The notes beneath the pieces were generated by a model. That model was given only the letters and a program-made list of their open reading frames with translations. It did not search any database and was not told the origin of the DNA. From positions 62,001 through 126,000 of the forward strand of contig NZ_BSRQ01000024.1 of assembly GCF_030268685.1 (NCBI RefSeq): 64,000 nt of DNA, read 5' to 3'. A program made the translations under genes and the position numbers. Origin of the DNA: Microtetraspora sp. NBRC 13810. Lineage in GTDB: Bacteria > Actinomycetota > Actinomycetes > Streptosporangiales > Streptosporangiaceae. Below, piece by piece: positions 34,501 through 42,922 of this stretch. Every line of letters begins with the position of its first letter. Within the stretch, counting starts at the first letter, position 1.

Positions 34501-34692
34501 CTCGTGGGAGTCGGCGATGTCAAGTGACCGCCGGTCGACGAGTTCGCGATTGGATATCGCTCGCAGCCGTGAGTCCACCTCACGAGTAATCAGATGTTGG
34601 TAGATGCCCGGCTGAAGATCGCTCACCTCGGCGACTATAGGACGTGGTCGGCCACGGCGATATACGAACGTCAATGCCTCTGGTTTTGACAC
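31555..34692 (-). CDS. PLD nuclease-SF2 helicase-DUF3427 fusion, probable defence protein
   Basis: 1045 residues from ATG 34692. Domains in order: N-terminal region to about 150; a single phospholipase D-type nuclease domain with [26 protein letters not shown] (catalytic His about 244, Lys two on); SF2 helicase with Walker A ATGTGKT (about 369), DEFHH box (about 460), LTATPER (about 485) and arginine motif QQLGRGLR (about 664); then a DUF3427 C-terminal domain (about 850-1045) ending in [17 protein letters not shown]. Such fusions are widespread in defence islands and are inferred to process foreign DNA or RNA. It stands alone, without a methylase or other partner, between a transporter and a LuxR gene. 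All catalytic motifs are whole. Confidence 0.9.
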   Translation of the reverse strand: [1045 protein letters not shown]

Positions 34693-34747
34693 GACAGCGC
34701 AACATCGCCGGGTCGCTGAGATCCGGCGCTGGACCGCGCGGGCGAGT

Positions 34748-35860
34748 TCAGGAGCGGTAGACGTGTACGAGTTCGGCGTCTGGGGCGTGCATGCGGGGGT
34801 TGTAATGGTCGCCGAAGAGTTTGGCCACGAGTTCGCCGCGGCTGCCGACGTCGACCTTGGTGAAGATCGCTTTGAGGTGGTCGCGGACGGTGTGCGGGGA
34901 CAGATGGAGTCGGGTGGCGATCTCCGACGTGTTGTGCCCGCGCGCCACGCATTCGGTGACCTCGCGCTCGCGTGGCGTCAGCGAGTATGCCTCCACGATG
35001 AGGGGGACGATCTGGCCTGAGGTCGCCGGCTCGATCACCACCGAGACCGGGCCGGGTTGTCTCCGCCGGTCGTACAACACCGAGGCGTGGATGCTGAACC
35101 AGCGTCCGTTGTCGCCGCGGAGCCGTACGACGGCTGGGCCGGACTCCCGTTCGGCGGCGACGGCGCGGGCGCGGGCCACCACCGAGTAGACGGCCGCCGT
35201 CCGCAGCGAGGTCGCGGGGTTGTCCAAAGGGGAGCCGCACAACTCGGTGAACCAGCGCTCCGCGTGCGCGTCGGCGAGGGTGACCCGGTCGTCATCGTCG
35301 AACAGGGCGGTCCCCGGTGGTTCGGCGGCCTCGCCCGGTTTTCCGCGCCCGCTGGTGACGGCCAGGCCCGCCAGGCTCAGCGCGATGCCGGGGGCCAGCG
35401 CGGCGATGTGCCGCAGGTCGCGCTCGTCGAAGGGCGGGCGGTCGGCGAAGCGGAACAGGTCCACCACGCCCCATGCGCTCTCGCCTATGCGGAAGGCGGC
35501 GCGCAGGTTGTCGGCGTAGCCCTGCGGACGCATGAACTCCTGGTAGCGGGCGCTGCGGCCGGGGCTTCCGCCGGTGGCTTGGCGTAGCGTGCCCGCCGCG
35601 CCGGTGGAGCGTGCCACGTCCCGGAACGTCAGCACGTCCTCCATGTGGTACTCGCGGTGCCAGTAGGACTCGCAGTGCACCGGCTCGATGTTCTCCACCC
35701 GCATCGGCGTGGTCGGCAGCACGGTGGCCGGATCGGTACCGAACCACGCCCCCGCGTCGTAGGGCACCGCCCTGCGCAGCTTGCGTGCCGCCGCCGCGAA
35801 CACCTCGACCCCCGTACCCGCGACCTCGAACACCGGCGCCGCCCGGCCCCCCTTCCTCAT
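34748..35860 (-). CDS. LuxR-type regulator with GAF-like sensory region
   Basis: 370 residues from ATG 35860, preceded by GGAAGG; an upstream ATG at 35896 is possible. The N-terminal 300 residues form a GAF/PAS-type sensory region (MRPQGYADNLRAAFRIGESAWGVVDLFRF, RWFSIHASVLYDRR). The C-terminal LuxR helix-turn-helix is YSLTPREREVTECVARGHNTSEIATRLHLSPHTVRDHLKAIFTKVDVGSRGELVAKLF. There is no receiver domain. Divergent from the FAD oxidoreductase gene, with a 153-base gap, so it may regulate that gene. Confidence 0.9.
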   Translation of the reverse strand: MRKGGRAAPVFEVAGTGVEVFAAAARKLRRAVPYDAGAWFGTDPATVLPTTPMRVENIEPVHCESYWHREYHMEDVLTFRDVARSTGAAGTLRQATGGSPGRSARYQEFMRPQGYADNLRAAFRIGESAWGVVDLFRFADRPPFDERDLRHIAALAPGIALSLAGLAVTSGRGKPGEAAEPPGTALFDDDDRVTLADAHAERWFTELCGSPLDNPATSLRTAAVYSVVARARAVAAERESGPAVVRLRGDNGRWFSIHASVLYDRRRQPGPVSVVIEPATSGQIVPLIVEAYSLTPREREVTECVARGHNTSEIATRLHLSPHTVRDHLKAIFTKVDVGSRGELVAKLFGDHYNPRMHAPDAELVHVYRS

Positions 35861-36013
35861 GCCTTCCAGGATCCCATGTGGTCTCACGTGCCGCATCCCT
35901 CATTTGCGGGGGGTGGGAGGACAGAAACACCCTTATGCGTGGGATGGGGGCGAATCGTGTCCCCCGGCACGCTGGATCGGTACGACGAAACCGATCAAAC
36001 GAGGACAATTACG

Positions 36014-37399
36014 GTGCCTGTCACCTATCCCGATAATGTGGTGTACCTGGCGCGGCATCTCGATGGTGCGCTGATCCTGCCCGGCGATCCGGGCTGGGAC
36101 GCCGGGCGGTCAGCCTGGCAACTGGCCGTGGACCAGCGCCCGGCCGCCGTGGTGCTGGCCAGGTCCGCCGCCGATGTGGCCGCCACGCTCGACGTGGCCA
36201 GGAAGTCGGGGCTGCGGGTGGCCCCGCAGGCCAGCGGGCACAACGCCGCCCCGCTCGGCCCGCTGGACGACACGATCCTCCTGCGGACGTCCCGGATGTC
36301 GCAGGTGCACATCGACGCCGGACGCCGGCGGGCGCTCGTGGGCGCCGGCGCGGTGTGGGCGCAGGTCACCGAGGCCGCCGCCAAGTACGGCCTGGCCGGT
36401 CTGAGCGGCTCCGCGGCCGACGTGGGAGTGGTCGGTTACACCCTGGGCGGCGGCCTGTCGTGGTTCGCCCGCTCGCACGGGCTGGCGGCCAACCATGTGA
36501 CGGCCGCCACCGTGGTGACCGCCGACGGCCGCATTCTGCGCGTGGACGCCGAGCACGAGCCGGAGCTGTTCTGGGCTGTCCGCGGCGGTGGCGGCGCTTT
36601 CGGGGTGGTGACCGAGCTGGAGTTCGCCCTGTTCCCCATCACCGAGGTGCACGCGGGGGCGATGTACTGGCCGCTGGAGCGGGCGGAGGCCGTGCTGTCA
36701 CGGTGGCGCGACTGGACGGCGACCGTTCCTGACACGGTCACCTCGCTCGGCCGGCTGCTCCGCTTCCCGCCGCTGGAGGAGATTCCGCAGCCGTTCCGCG
36801 GGCGCTCCCTGGTCGCGGTCGAAGCGGTCGCGCAACTGGACGGGCGCGAGGCCGGCGAACTGCTCGCGCCGCTGCGCGAACTCGGTCCGGAGATCGACAC
36901 CTTCGCGCCCACGCCGGTCACCGAGCTGGCCAAGCTCCACCTCGACCCGCCCGGTCCCACTCCGGCGACGGGTGACGGGTTCCAGGTCACCGGGCTTCCC
37001 GACGAGGCCCTGGCCGCGCTGCTGTCGGCGGCCGGCCCCGGCGTCGACGTGCCGCTGCTGACGATAGAGGCGCGGCACCTCGGCGGCGCGCTCGCCCCGG
37101 GCGCGCGCGAGGGCGGCGCGGTGTCCTCGCTGGACGCCGCCTTCGCCCTGTTCTCCGGCGGGATCACCTTCGACGCCGCTTCCGCCGCCGCCGTGCACGC
37201 CTCCCTCGACGCCCTTTCCGCGGCCATGGCGCCCTGGCGGGCGGCCACCTCGTACCGCAACTTCTCGGAGCGGCGTGCGGAAGGACTCGCCTTCGAGTCC
37301 GCGGACGTGCACCGCAGGTTGCAGGAGGTCAAGAAGACCTACGACCCGCTGGACGTCATCCGGGCCAACCACCCGGTCCGGCCCGCTCCCTCGGTGTGA
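36014..37399 (+). CDS. FAD-linked oxidoreductase (BBE-like, PCMH fold)
   Basis: 461 residues from GTG 36014. FAD-binding PCMH domain: RPAAVVLARSAADVAATLDVARKSGLRVAPQASGHNAAPLGPLD, where the His in ASGHN is the usual covalent flavin ligand. Then LVGAGAVWAQVTEAAAKYGLAGLSGSAADVGVVGYTLGGGLSWFARSHGLAANHV and FWAVRGGGGAFGVVTELEF. The Cys of bicovalent relatives is absent. The C-terminal ATSYRNFSERRAEG and DPLDVIRANHPVRP match the BBE motif (usually YxNYxD). Oxidises a sugar, alcohol or natural product; no biosynthetic cluster surrounds it. Lies opposite a LuxR regulator. Confidence 0.9.
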   Translation: MPVTYPDNVVYLARHLDGALILPGDPGWDAGRSAWQLAVDQRPAAVVLARSAADVAATLDVARKSGLRVAPQASGHNAAPLGPLDDTILLRTSRMSQVHIDAGRRRALVGAGAVWAQVTEAAAKYGLAGLSGSAADVGVVGYTLGGGLSWFARSHGLAANHVTAATVVTADGRILRVDAEHEPELFWAVRGGGGAFGVVTELEFALFPITEVHAGAMYWPLERAEAVLSRWRDWTATVPDTVTSLGRLLRFPPLEEIPQPFRGRSLVAVEAVAQLDGREAGELLAPLRELGPEIDTFAPTPVTELAKLHLDPPGPTPATGDGFQVTGLPDEALAALLSAAGPGVDVPLLTIEARHLGGALAPGAREGGAVSSLDAAFALFSGGITFDAASAAAVHASLDALSAAMAPWRAATSYRNFSERRAEGLAFESADVHRRLQEVKKTYDPLDVIRANHPVRPAPSV

Positions 37400-37485
37400 C
37401 GTCGATCACCGCCCGGCGCACCCCCACGGGTGCCCCCGAACTCACCGCTATGGGCCGCACACCGAGGCAACCGAAAGGGTCAATC

Positions 37486-38385
37486 ATGACGAAGCGCATC
37501 CTCACCGTCTCCGGCCTCGCGCTGGCCACCGCTCTGGTCGCGGCGTCCTTCACGCCCGCCACGGCGCAGGCGAGCAGCGACGTGTACCTGGCCGCCACGC
37601 TCTCGGGCAAGAACGAGGTGCCCGCCGCCGGGGCGAAGGTCGGGGACCGGAACGGCAGCGCGTTCGCCGTCTTCCGCATTCACGGTAAGCAGGTCGACTA
37701 CGCCATCCGCTGGCAGAAGGTGGCCGCGCCCACGGCGTTCCACATCCACCAGGGCAGGGCGGGCCGGAACGGGGATGTCAAGATCCCGTTCTTCGGCGCG
37801 GCGCTGCCCTCCAGTCTCAGCGCCGTCAAGGGCACCGTCACGGTCAAGGACTCCGGGCTGCTCGAAAGGATCAGGAACAGCCCCTCGGGCTGGTACGCCA
37901 ACCTGCACACAGGCGAGTTCCCCGGCGGCGCGGTGCGCGCTCAGCTGCACCGGATCCGGCCCGTGTCGCTCGAATCGGTGCTGGCCACCGGGTCGCACGC
38001 CACGATCACCGCGTCGGCCGACGGTCGTCAGGAGGTGCCGGCGCCGGGCACGAAGGTCGGCGACAGGAACGGACGGGCGGCGTGGCTCGTCTGGGTGGAC
38101 GGCACCCAGGTGCACTTCGCCACCGCCTGGAAGCAGATCGCAGCCCCGACCAACGCCCACATCCACCGTGGCGTCAAGGGCAAGAACGGCCCGGTGGTGG
38201 TGGACTTCTTCGCGGCCGGGAACGGCCTTCCGGCCGGCGTCAACGGCATCGCCGGCACCGGGAGGGCCTCGGCCGACGTCGCCGCCGGCATCAGGAACAA
38301 CCCCAAGGGCTGGTACACCAACCTGCACACCACCGAGTTCCCCGGCGGCGCCGTACGCGGCCAGCTCTACCGGGGCGGCTGGTAG
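37486..38385 (+). CDS. Secreted protein with two CHRD domains
   Basis: 299 residues from ATG 37486. Signal peptide: MTKRILTVSGLALATALVAASFTPATAQA, cleavage near residue 29. Two tandem CHRD domains of about 120 residues each, with repeated motifs LSGKNEVPAAGAKVGDRNG / GRQEVPAPGTKVGDRNG, AFHIHQGRAGRNG / NAHIHRGVKGKNG, and WYANLHTGEFPGGAVRAQL / WYTNLHTTEFPGGAVRGQL. CHRD domains occur in extracellular bacterial proteins and chordin; function in bacteria is unknown. Its TAG stop is the first codon of a 47-bp tandem duplication that follows. Confidence 0.92.
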   Translation: MTKRILTVSGLALATALVAASFTPATAQASSDVYLAATLSGKNEVPAAGAKVGDRNGSAFAVFRIHGKQVDYAIRWQKVAAPTAFHIHQGRAGRNGDVKIPFFGAALPSSLSAVKGTVTVKDSGLLERIRNSPSGWYANLHTGEFPGGAVRAQLHRIRPVSLESVLATGSHATITASADGRQEVPAPGTKVGDRNGRAAWLVWVDGTQVHFATAWKQIAAPTNAHIHRGVKGKNGPVVVDFFAAGNGLPAGVNGIAGTGRASADVAAGIRNNPKGWYTNLHTTEFPGGAVRGQLYRGGW

Positions 38386-38476
38386 ACGCGACCGGATGCC
38401 CATCGCGAGGACCGGGCCACGACGGCCTCTAGACGCGGCCGGATGCCCATCGCGAGGACCGGGCCACGACGGCCTC
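38383..38476 (+). repeat. 47-bp tandem duplication starting at the CHRD stop codon
   Basis: 38383-38429 and 38430-38476 are the same 47 bases with a single A/G difference at position nine. Each copy contains GAGG-A-CCG and CGGCCTC arms that can form a bulged hairpin, so two terminator-like hairpins may be stacked after the gene. From 38477 to 38543 only the leader of the next gene is seen. Confidence 0.9.
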
Positions 38477-38543
38477 GTACAGCGCTTTCAGGCGGGACCC
38501 CCGGGTTCGCTCAGACGCGCGGTGACACTTTATGGAGTGTGGA

Positions 38544-39272
38544 ATGACGCATCATCAGGCGATCCACGGGGAATGGCTCGCCGGGCGCCAGGGCGACTGG
38601 ACGGAGCACAGGTCGAAGGTCACCTATCCGTCGAGGGCGCAGGTCCTGGAACTCGCGGTCGCGCTGGCACGGCCGATCCCCGGCCACATCATCGAGTTCG
38701 GCACCTGGAAGGGGTATTCCACCCGGGTCATCCGGGATGAGCTCTTCCGGTCCCGGCTGTGGGATCCGGCGCAGTGGCGGAAGCGCATTTACGCCTGCGA
38801 CTCGTTCGAGGGCCTGCCGGAGTCCTATGAGCACCTGTCCGCCGGTACCTTCGCCACCCCCGTGCCCCGGCTTCGCGGTGTCCGGATCGTCAAGGGATTC
38901 TTCGAGGACTCCCTCACTCCGGCGCTCGCCACCGAAGTCGGCCAGGTCAGCTTCGCGCACCTCGACGCGGACCTGGAGTCGGCGACCACGTGCGCGCTCG
39001 ACTGGCTCACGCCGCTGCTGGGCGGGGGCAGCCTGCTGCTGTTCGACGAGTTCTTCGGTGAGGATCCGGCCGAGTGCCGGTCCTTCGTCGACTGGACCGA
39101 GCGCACGGGCATCCGCACGGCTCTGGTCGCGGTCTTCGGCCGGGAGCCGAGCGGCAAGGGGGCGATGACCGACCGGCGGGCCCTGTTCCAGGTGATCGGC
39201 GACGAGCGTCACACCAAGGCGCCGCCGCTGCTCCCCGTACGGCTCCGCCGTAAGCTCGCCTCAACCTGGTGA
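38544..39272 (+). CDS. TylF/MycF-like SAM-dependent O-methyltransferase
   Basis: 242 residues from ATG 38544 (preceded by GGAGTGTGGA; ATG 38532 is also possible). Motif I is IIEFGTWKGYSTRVI, which binds S-adenosylmethionine. Then YACDSFEGLPESYEHLSAG and the metal-site and acidic region FAHLDADLESATTCALDWLTPLLGGGSLLLFDEFF. This is the pattern of macrocin-type sugar O-methyltransferases, which need magnesium. No sugar or macrolide genes lie nearby, so the substrate is unknown. Confidence 0.82.
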   Translation: MTHHQAIHGEWLAGRQGDWTEHRSKVTYPSRAQVLELAVALARPIPGHIIEFGTWKGYSTRVIRDELFRSRLWDPAQWRKRIYACDSFEGLPESYEHLSAGTFATPVPRLRGVRIVKGFFEDSLTPALATEVGQVSFAHLDADLESATTCALDWLTPLLGGGSLLLFDEFFGEDPAECRSFVDWTERTGIRTALVAVFGREPSGKGAMTDRRALFQVIGDERHTKAPPLLPVRLRRKLASTW

Positions 39273-39374
39273 GCCGGACCCTTCGGGCGCGGTGAGCCTT
39301 CCGGCAGCGACCGGGACCTGGTCCCGGACCTGCTGGAGGTCGCTCACCGCGCCCACGGCCATGGATCGACCGGC

Positions 39375-40361
39375 TCACACGGTGACGACGACTTTGCCGG
39401 CGGCGTGGCCTTGTTCCTGGTACGCGATGGCCGTGGGGATCTCGTGGAAGGGGTGGCAGCGGTCGATGACCGGGCGGACCCGGCCCTCCTCGATGAGCCC
39501 GGCGAGGGTCAGCAGGTTGCTCCGGGTCTCGGTGCAGCGGATCACGTCCGCCAGGGTGATCCGCTGCGGCACGAAGGGGTTGGTGGCCAGGGTGCGGAAC
39601 ATCCGGCCCGCCGGGCTCACCCAACGCCCACCCGGCCCGCCGACCAGGACGTACGTGCCGCCGCGGGTCAGTACCCGCAGCCCGGCCGAGATGGGGCGGC
39701 TGCCGGCGATGTCCAGGAACAGGTCGAAGCGCCGGCCGCCGCGGGTGAAGTCCTCCTTGGTGTGGTCGATGACCTCGTCCGCGCCCAGCGAGCGGACCAG
39801 ACCGGTGTTGCGCGGCCCGCACACGCCCGTCACCTCCGCGCCGAACGCCTTGGCGAGCTGCACGGCGAACGTGCCCACGCCCCCCGACGCGCCGTTGACC
39901 AGGACCCGCTGCCCGGCCTGGAGCCGGCCTTCGTCGCGCAGCGCCAGCAGGGCGGTGCCGGCGGCCAGCGGCACGGCCGCCGCCTGCTCGAACGACAGGC
40001 CGGCCGGCTTGGGCGCCAGCTCGCCCACGGCGACGCACGCGTACTCGGCGAAGCCCCCCTGCTTCGGCATCGCGTACACCTCGTCGCCGGGCCGCAGCCC
40101 CACCACGCCCGGTCCCACCGCCTCGACCTGCCCGGCCAGGTCGGCGCCCAGGACGGTGATCTTGGGCCGGCGCAGCCCCGGTCCGCCGCCCATCAGCCGG
40201 GCGACGTACGGCTGGCCCCGCATCATGTGCCAGTCGTAGGGCTGGACCGAGGTGGCCCGCACCTTCACCAGCACCTCGCCGTCTCCGGGCGCCGGGATCT
40301 TGACATCCTCCAGGGCGAGCGCCTCGGGCGGGCCGTACGAGCGCAGGACGAACGCTTTCAT
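39375..40361 (-). CDS. Zinc-independent NAD(P)H quinone oxidoreductase-like MDR protein
   Basis: 328 residues from ATG 40361, preceded by AGGAGA. Medium-chain dehydrogenase fold without the structural or catalytic zinc cysteines: MKAFVLRSYGPPEALALEDV, VLVKVRATSVQPYDWHMMRG, the NAD(P) loop VLVNGASGGVGTFAVQLAKAFGAEV and FDLFLDIAG. The family reduces quinones or enones with NADPH in the cytoplasm. Transcribed away from the DUF2306 gene, 163 bases apart. Confidence 0.92.
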   Translation of the reverse strand: MKAFVLRSYGPPEALALEDVKIPAPGDGEVLVKVRATSVQPYDWHMMRGQPYVARLMGGGPGLRRPKITVLGADLAGQVEAVGPGVVGLRPGDEVYAMPKQGGFAEYACVAVGELAPKPAGLSFEQAAAVPLAAGTALLALRDEGRLQAGQRVLVNGASGGVGTFAVQLAKAFGAEVTGVCGPRNTGLVRSLGADEVIDHTKEDFTRGGRRFDLFLDIAGSRPISAGLRVLTRGGTYVLVGGPGGRWVSPAGRMFRTLATNPFVPQRITLADVIRCTETRSNLLTLAGLIEEGRVRPVIDRCHPFHEIPTAIAYQEQGHAAGKVVVTV

Positions 40362-40524
40362 CGCAGTCTCCTCTTCCGCTGTGCCGTCGGGAGTGCCAGT
40401 GTCGCCACGGCCGGCGAGGCGGCGGAACGGCCGAAAGTACGACGGCCGGGCCCGCCGATCGGCGGATCCCGGTCCGGCCGCGGCGCCGATGAACCGGCCC
40501 CTCCCCGCCGTCACCATCGGGGTC

Positions 40525-41151
40525 ATGACTCATGTGACGACGCCGCGCCACCGCCTGACGGGCCGGCTCGTGCCCACCGGACTGATCCTGCTCGGCGCCG
40601 CGCCGTTGGCCGCCGGAGCGGCGACCCTCACCGTCTCGGCCGTGGACGGGGGACCGGCGCCTCCGCTGCCGGTGCTGCTGCACGCCCTCGCGGCCGCGCC
40701 GTACACGCTGCTGGGAGGGCTGCAGTTCGCGCCGGGGCTGCGCGCGAGAAGGCCCGGCCGGCACCGTGCGGCGGGGCGGCTGCTCGTGGCGTGCGGGCTG
40801 GTCGTGGCGCTCACCGGGCTCTGGCTGGCTGTCTCGTCCGCGCGGGACGACGGGCCGCTGCTCACCGGGTTCCGGCTCGCGGCCGGCTCGCTGATGGCCG
40901 GCTCGATCGTGCTGGGGTACGTGGCGATCCGGCGCCGGGACTTCGTCCGGCATCGCGCCTGGATGGCCCGCGGGTACGCGCTCGGCCTCGGCGCCGGCAC
41001 CCAGCTCGTCCTGCTCGCGCTGGCGAGCGTGGTCGTCGGCGCACCCGGCCAGGTCGCCACGGAGCTGCTGACGGGAGCCGGCTGGGCGGTCAACCTGGCC
41101 GTGGCCGAATGGGGGGTGCGGGCTCAGCGCCTGACGCGGTCGGTCTCGTAG
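40525..41151 (+). CDS. DUF2306-like membrane protein
   Basis: 208 residues from ATG 40525 (ATG 40489 would add 12). Five or six hydrophobic segments, with PVLLHALAAAPYTLLGGLQFAPGLRARRPGRHRAAGRLLVACGLVVALTG and RDFVRHRAWMARGYALGLGAGTQL, the DUF2306 pattern of conserved His and Arg residues near membrane boundaries. Function unknown. Its 3' end overlaps the convergent response regulator gene by 28 bases. An adjacent NarL-type two-component system may control it. Confidence 0.82.
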   Translation: MTHVTTPRHRLTGRLVPTGLILLGAAPLAAGAATLTVSAVDGGPAPPLPVLLHALAAAPYTLLGGLQFAPGLRARRPGRHRAAGRLLVACGLVVALTGLWLAVSSARDDGPLLTGFRLAAGSLMAGSIVLGYVAIRRRDFVRHRAWMARGYALGLGAGTQLVLLALASVVVGAPGQVATELLTGAGWAVNLAVAEWGVRAQRLTRSVS

Positions 41152-41780
41152 GCCCACATGGCGATCTCCACCCGGTTCCGCACGCCCAGCTTGGCCATCA
41201 GGCTCGCGATGTGGCTCTTCACCGTGCTGAGCGAGATGTGCAGTTCCTCGGCGATCTCGGTGTTGGTCCGGCCGCGCGCCACGGTGGCGAGCACCTCCTC
41301 CTCGCGCTCGGTGAGCGGGTCGATCGGCTGCGCCGGGGGTGCGGCGCGTCCGCTGCCGGCGAAGGCGCGCAGCAGCCGGGCGGTGACGTTCGGCGCGATG
41401 AGCGCGTCACCCCCGGCGGCGGCGCGGACGGCCTGGGCGAGCATGCCGGGGCCGGCGTCCTTGAGCAGGAACCCCCGGGCTCCGGCCCGCAGGGCGGCGT
41501 AGACGTACTCGTCGAGGTCGAACGTGGTGATGACGACCACGGCAACGGGGTCGGCGACGCCGGGTCCGGCGAGGATGCGGGTGGCCTCGATGCCGTCGAG
41601 GCGCGGCATGCGGATGTCGAACAGGCACACCTCGGGACGCAGCCTGCGGGCCAGCTCGACGGCCCGCCGCCCGTCGGCCGCCTCGCCGACCACCTCGATG
41701 CCGGGCTGCGCGTCCAGGATCATCCGTAGCCCGGTCCGGGCGATCTCCTGGTCGTCGGCGACGACCACCCGGATGCTCAT
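41124..41780 (-). CDS. NarL/FixJ-family response regulator
   Basis: 218 residues. Receiver: MSIRVVVADDQEIARTGLRMIL, phospho-acceptor Asp in CLFDIRMPRLDG (about Asp54), VVVITTFDLDEYV and LLKDAGPG. C-terminal LuxR helix-turn-helix: DPLTEREEEVLATVARGRTNTEIAEELHISLSTVKSHIASLMAKLGVRNRVEIAMWAYE. Its ATG overlaps the kinase stop by 4 bases (ATGA), so the two are coupled. Confidence 0.95.
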   Translation of the reverse strand: MSIRVVVADDQEIARTGLRMILDAQPGIEVVGEAADGRRAVELARRLRPEVCLFDIRMPRLDGIEATRILAGPGVADPVAVVVITTFDLDEYVYAALRAGARGFLLKDAGPGMLAQAVRAAAGGDALIAPNVTARLLRAFAGSGRAAPPAQPIDPLTEREEEVLATVARGRTNTEIAEELHISLSTVKSHIASLMAKLGVRNRVEIAMWAYETDRVRR

Positions 41781-42922
41781 GACGCCGCCCGGGGCAGCAC
41801 GGCGGTGACGGTCCAGCCGCCGCCGGGGTCCGGACCGGCCTGGCAGGTACCGCCCAGCAGGCCGGCCCGCTCGGCCATGCCGACGATGCCGTACCCGGAG
41901 GACGGGGTACGGGGGACGGGCTCGCCGTCGTCGCTCACCCGCAGCCGGACCGCCGCGGCGTCCGCCTCGGCCCGTACCTCGATGCGGGTGGCGTTGCGCG
42001 CGTGCCGCCGGGCGTTGGTGACCGACTCCTGCGCGATGCGGAAGATCGCGGCCTCCACCGCCGCGGGCAGGCCGTCGAGGTCGCCGACGACCTCCACCTC
42101 GACCGCCAGGCCGGAGTAGCCGTGGCTCGCCAGTTCCCGCAGGTCGGTGAGGTGCCTGCCGGGCGTCAGCTCGGCCGCCCCGTCGCGGCGCAGCAGGTGC
42201 ACCATGGCGCGCATCTCGGCAAGCGCGCGGGACGCCTCGGCCTCGATCACCCGCAGCGCGTCGGTGGCGGCCCCGGGCGTCTGCGACGTGGCCAGCCCCG
42301 CCTGCGCCCGGATCGCCATGGCCGAGACGTGGTGGGCCACCGTGTCGTGCAGGTCCCGGGCCAGTTGCTCGCGTTCGAGCAGCTTGATCTGGTCGAGCTC
42401 ACGCAGCCGCGCCCGGGCCCGGTAGCGGAGCGCCACGCCCAGCGCGACCGCCGCGGACATCACGACGAACGCGCCCGCCACGTCGGCCGGCGCGAGCCGG
42501 CCGAGCCAGAGCGAGAGCAGGACCGAGCCGGTCATGACACCCAGCCCGATCACCGCCTCGCGCCCGGACCCCCAGCGGAACACCGCGTACACGACGATGA
42601 GCAGGAACCCCATCGTCCACGTCTCGACCGGCTCCCCATCCGTGAACCAGGGAACGACGGTCGTGACCGCGAACGGCGCCGTCACCGCGACCAGCGGCCG
42701 GGTCCGGCGCCACAGCAGCGTGGGCACCAGCGCGATCGTGACCGCCACCGAGACAGCCGGCCAGGTCAGGTCAGCACGAAGCAGACCTTCGAGCAGCGCG
42801 GCCGGCACGAGCACGGCCACAAGCGCCCAGTCGCGCCACACCCGCTTAGGCGGGCCGGGGGGAGCGGGCTCGTACCACACGGAGCGGACAAGGCCGTGCA
42901 CGCGTTCATCGTACGTCCGCAC
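41777..42922 (-). CDS. NarL-type sensor histidine kinase (HisKA_3)
   Basis: 381 residues from GTG 42922. An N-terminal membrane region of about five helices (residues about 30-165) with very short loops points to an in-membrane signal. Then HisKA_3 with LARDLHDTVAHHVSAMAIRAQAGL, the His in DLHD being phosphorylated. HATPase: FRIAQESVTNARRHA, VSDDGEPV, SGYGIVGMAERAGLLGG. This is the DesK/LiaS-like layout. The 42923-43161 gap shows no gene. Confidence 0.93.
   Translation of the reverse strand: MRTYDERVHGLVRSVWYEPAPPGPPKRVWRDWALVAVLVPAALLEGLLRADLTWPAVSVAVTIALVPTLLWRRTRPLVAVTAPFAVTTVVPWFTDGEPVETWTMGFLLIVVYAVFRWGSGREAVIGLGVMTGSVLLSLWLGRLAPADVAGAFVVMSAAVALGVALRYRARARLRELDQIKLLEREQLARDLHDTVAHHVSAMAIRAQAGLATSQTPGAATDALRVIEAEASRALAEMRAMVHLLRRDGAAELTPGRHLTDLRELASHGYSGLAVEVEVVGDLDGLPAAVEAAIFRIAQESVTNARRHARNATRIEVRAEADAAAVRLRVSDDGEPVPRTPSSGYGIVGMAERAGLLGGTCQAGPDPGGGWTVTAVLPRAAS

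Noticed and set aside
39007-41157. A 716-residue minus-strand frame spanning several genes
   Set aside because: It crosses three real genes on both strands and has no recognisable domain.
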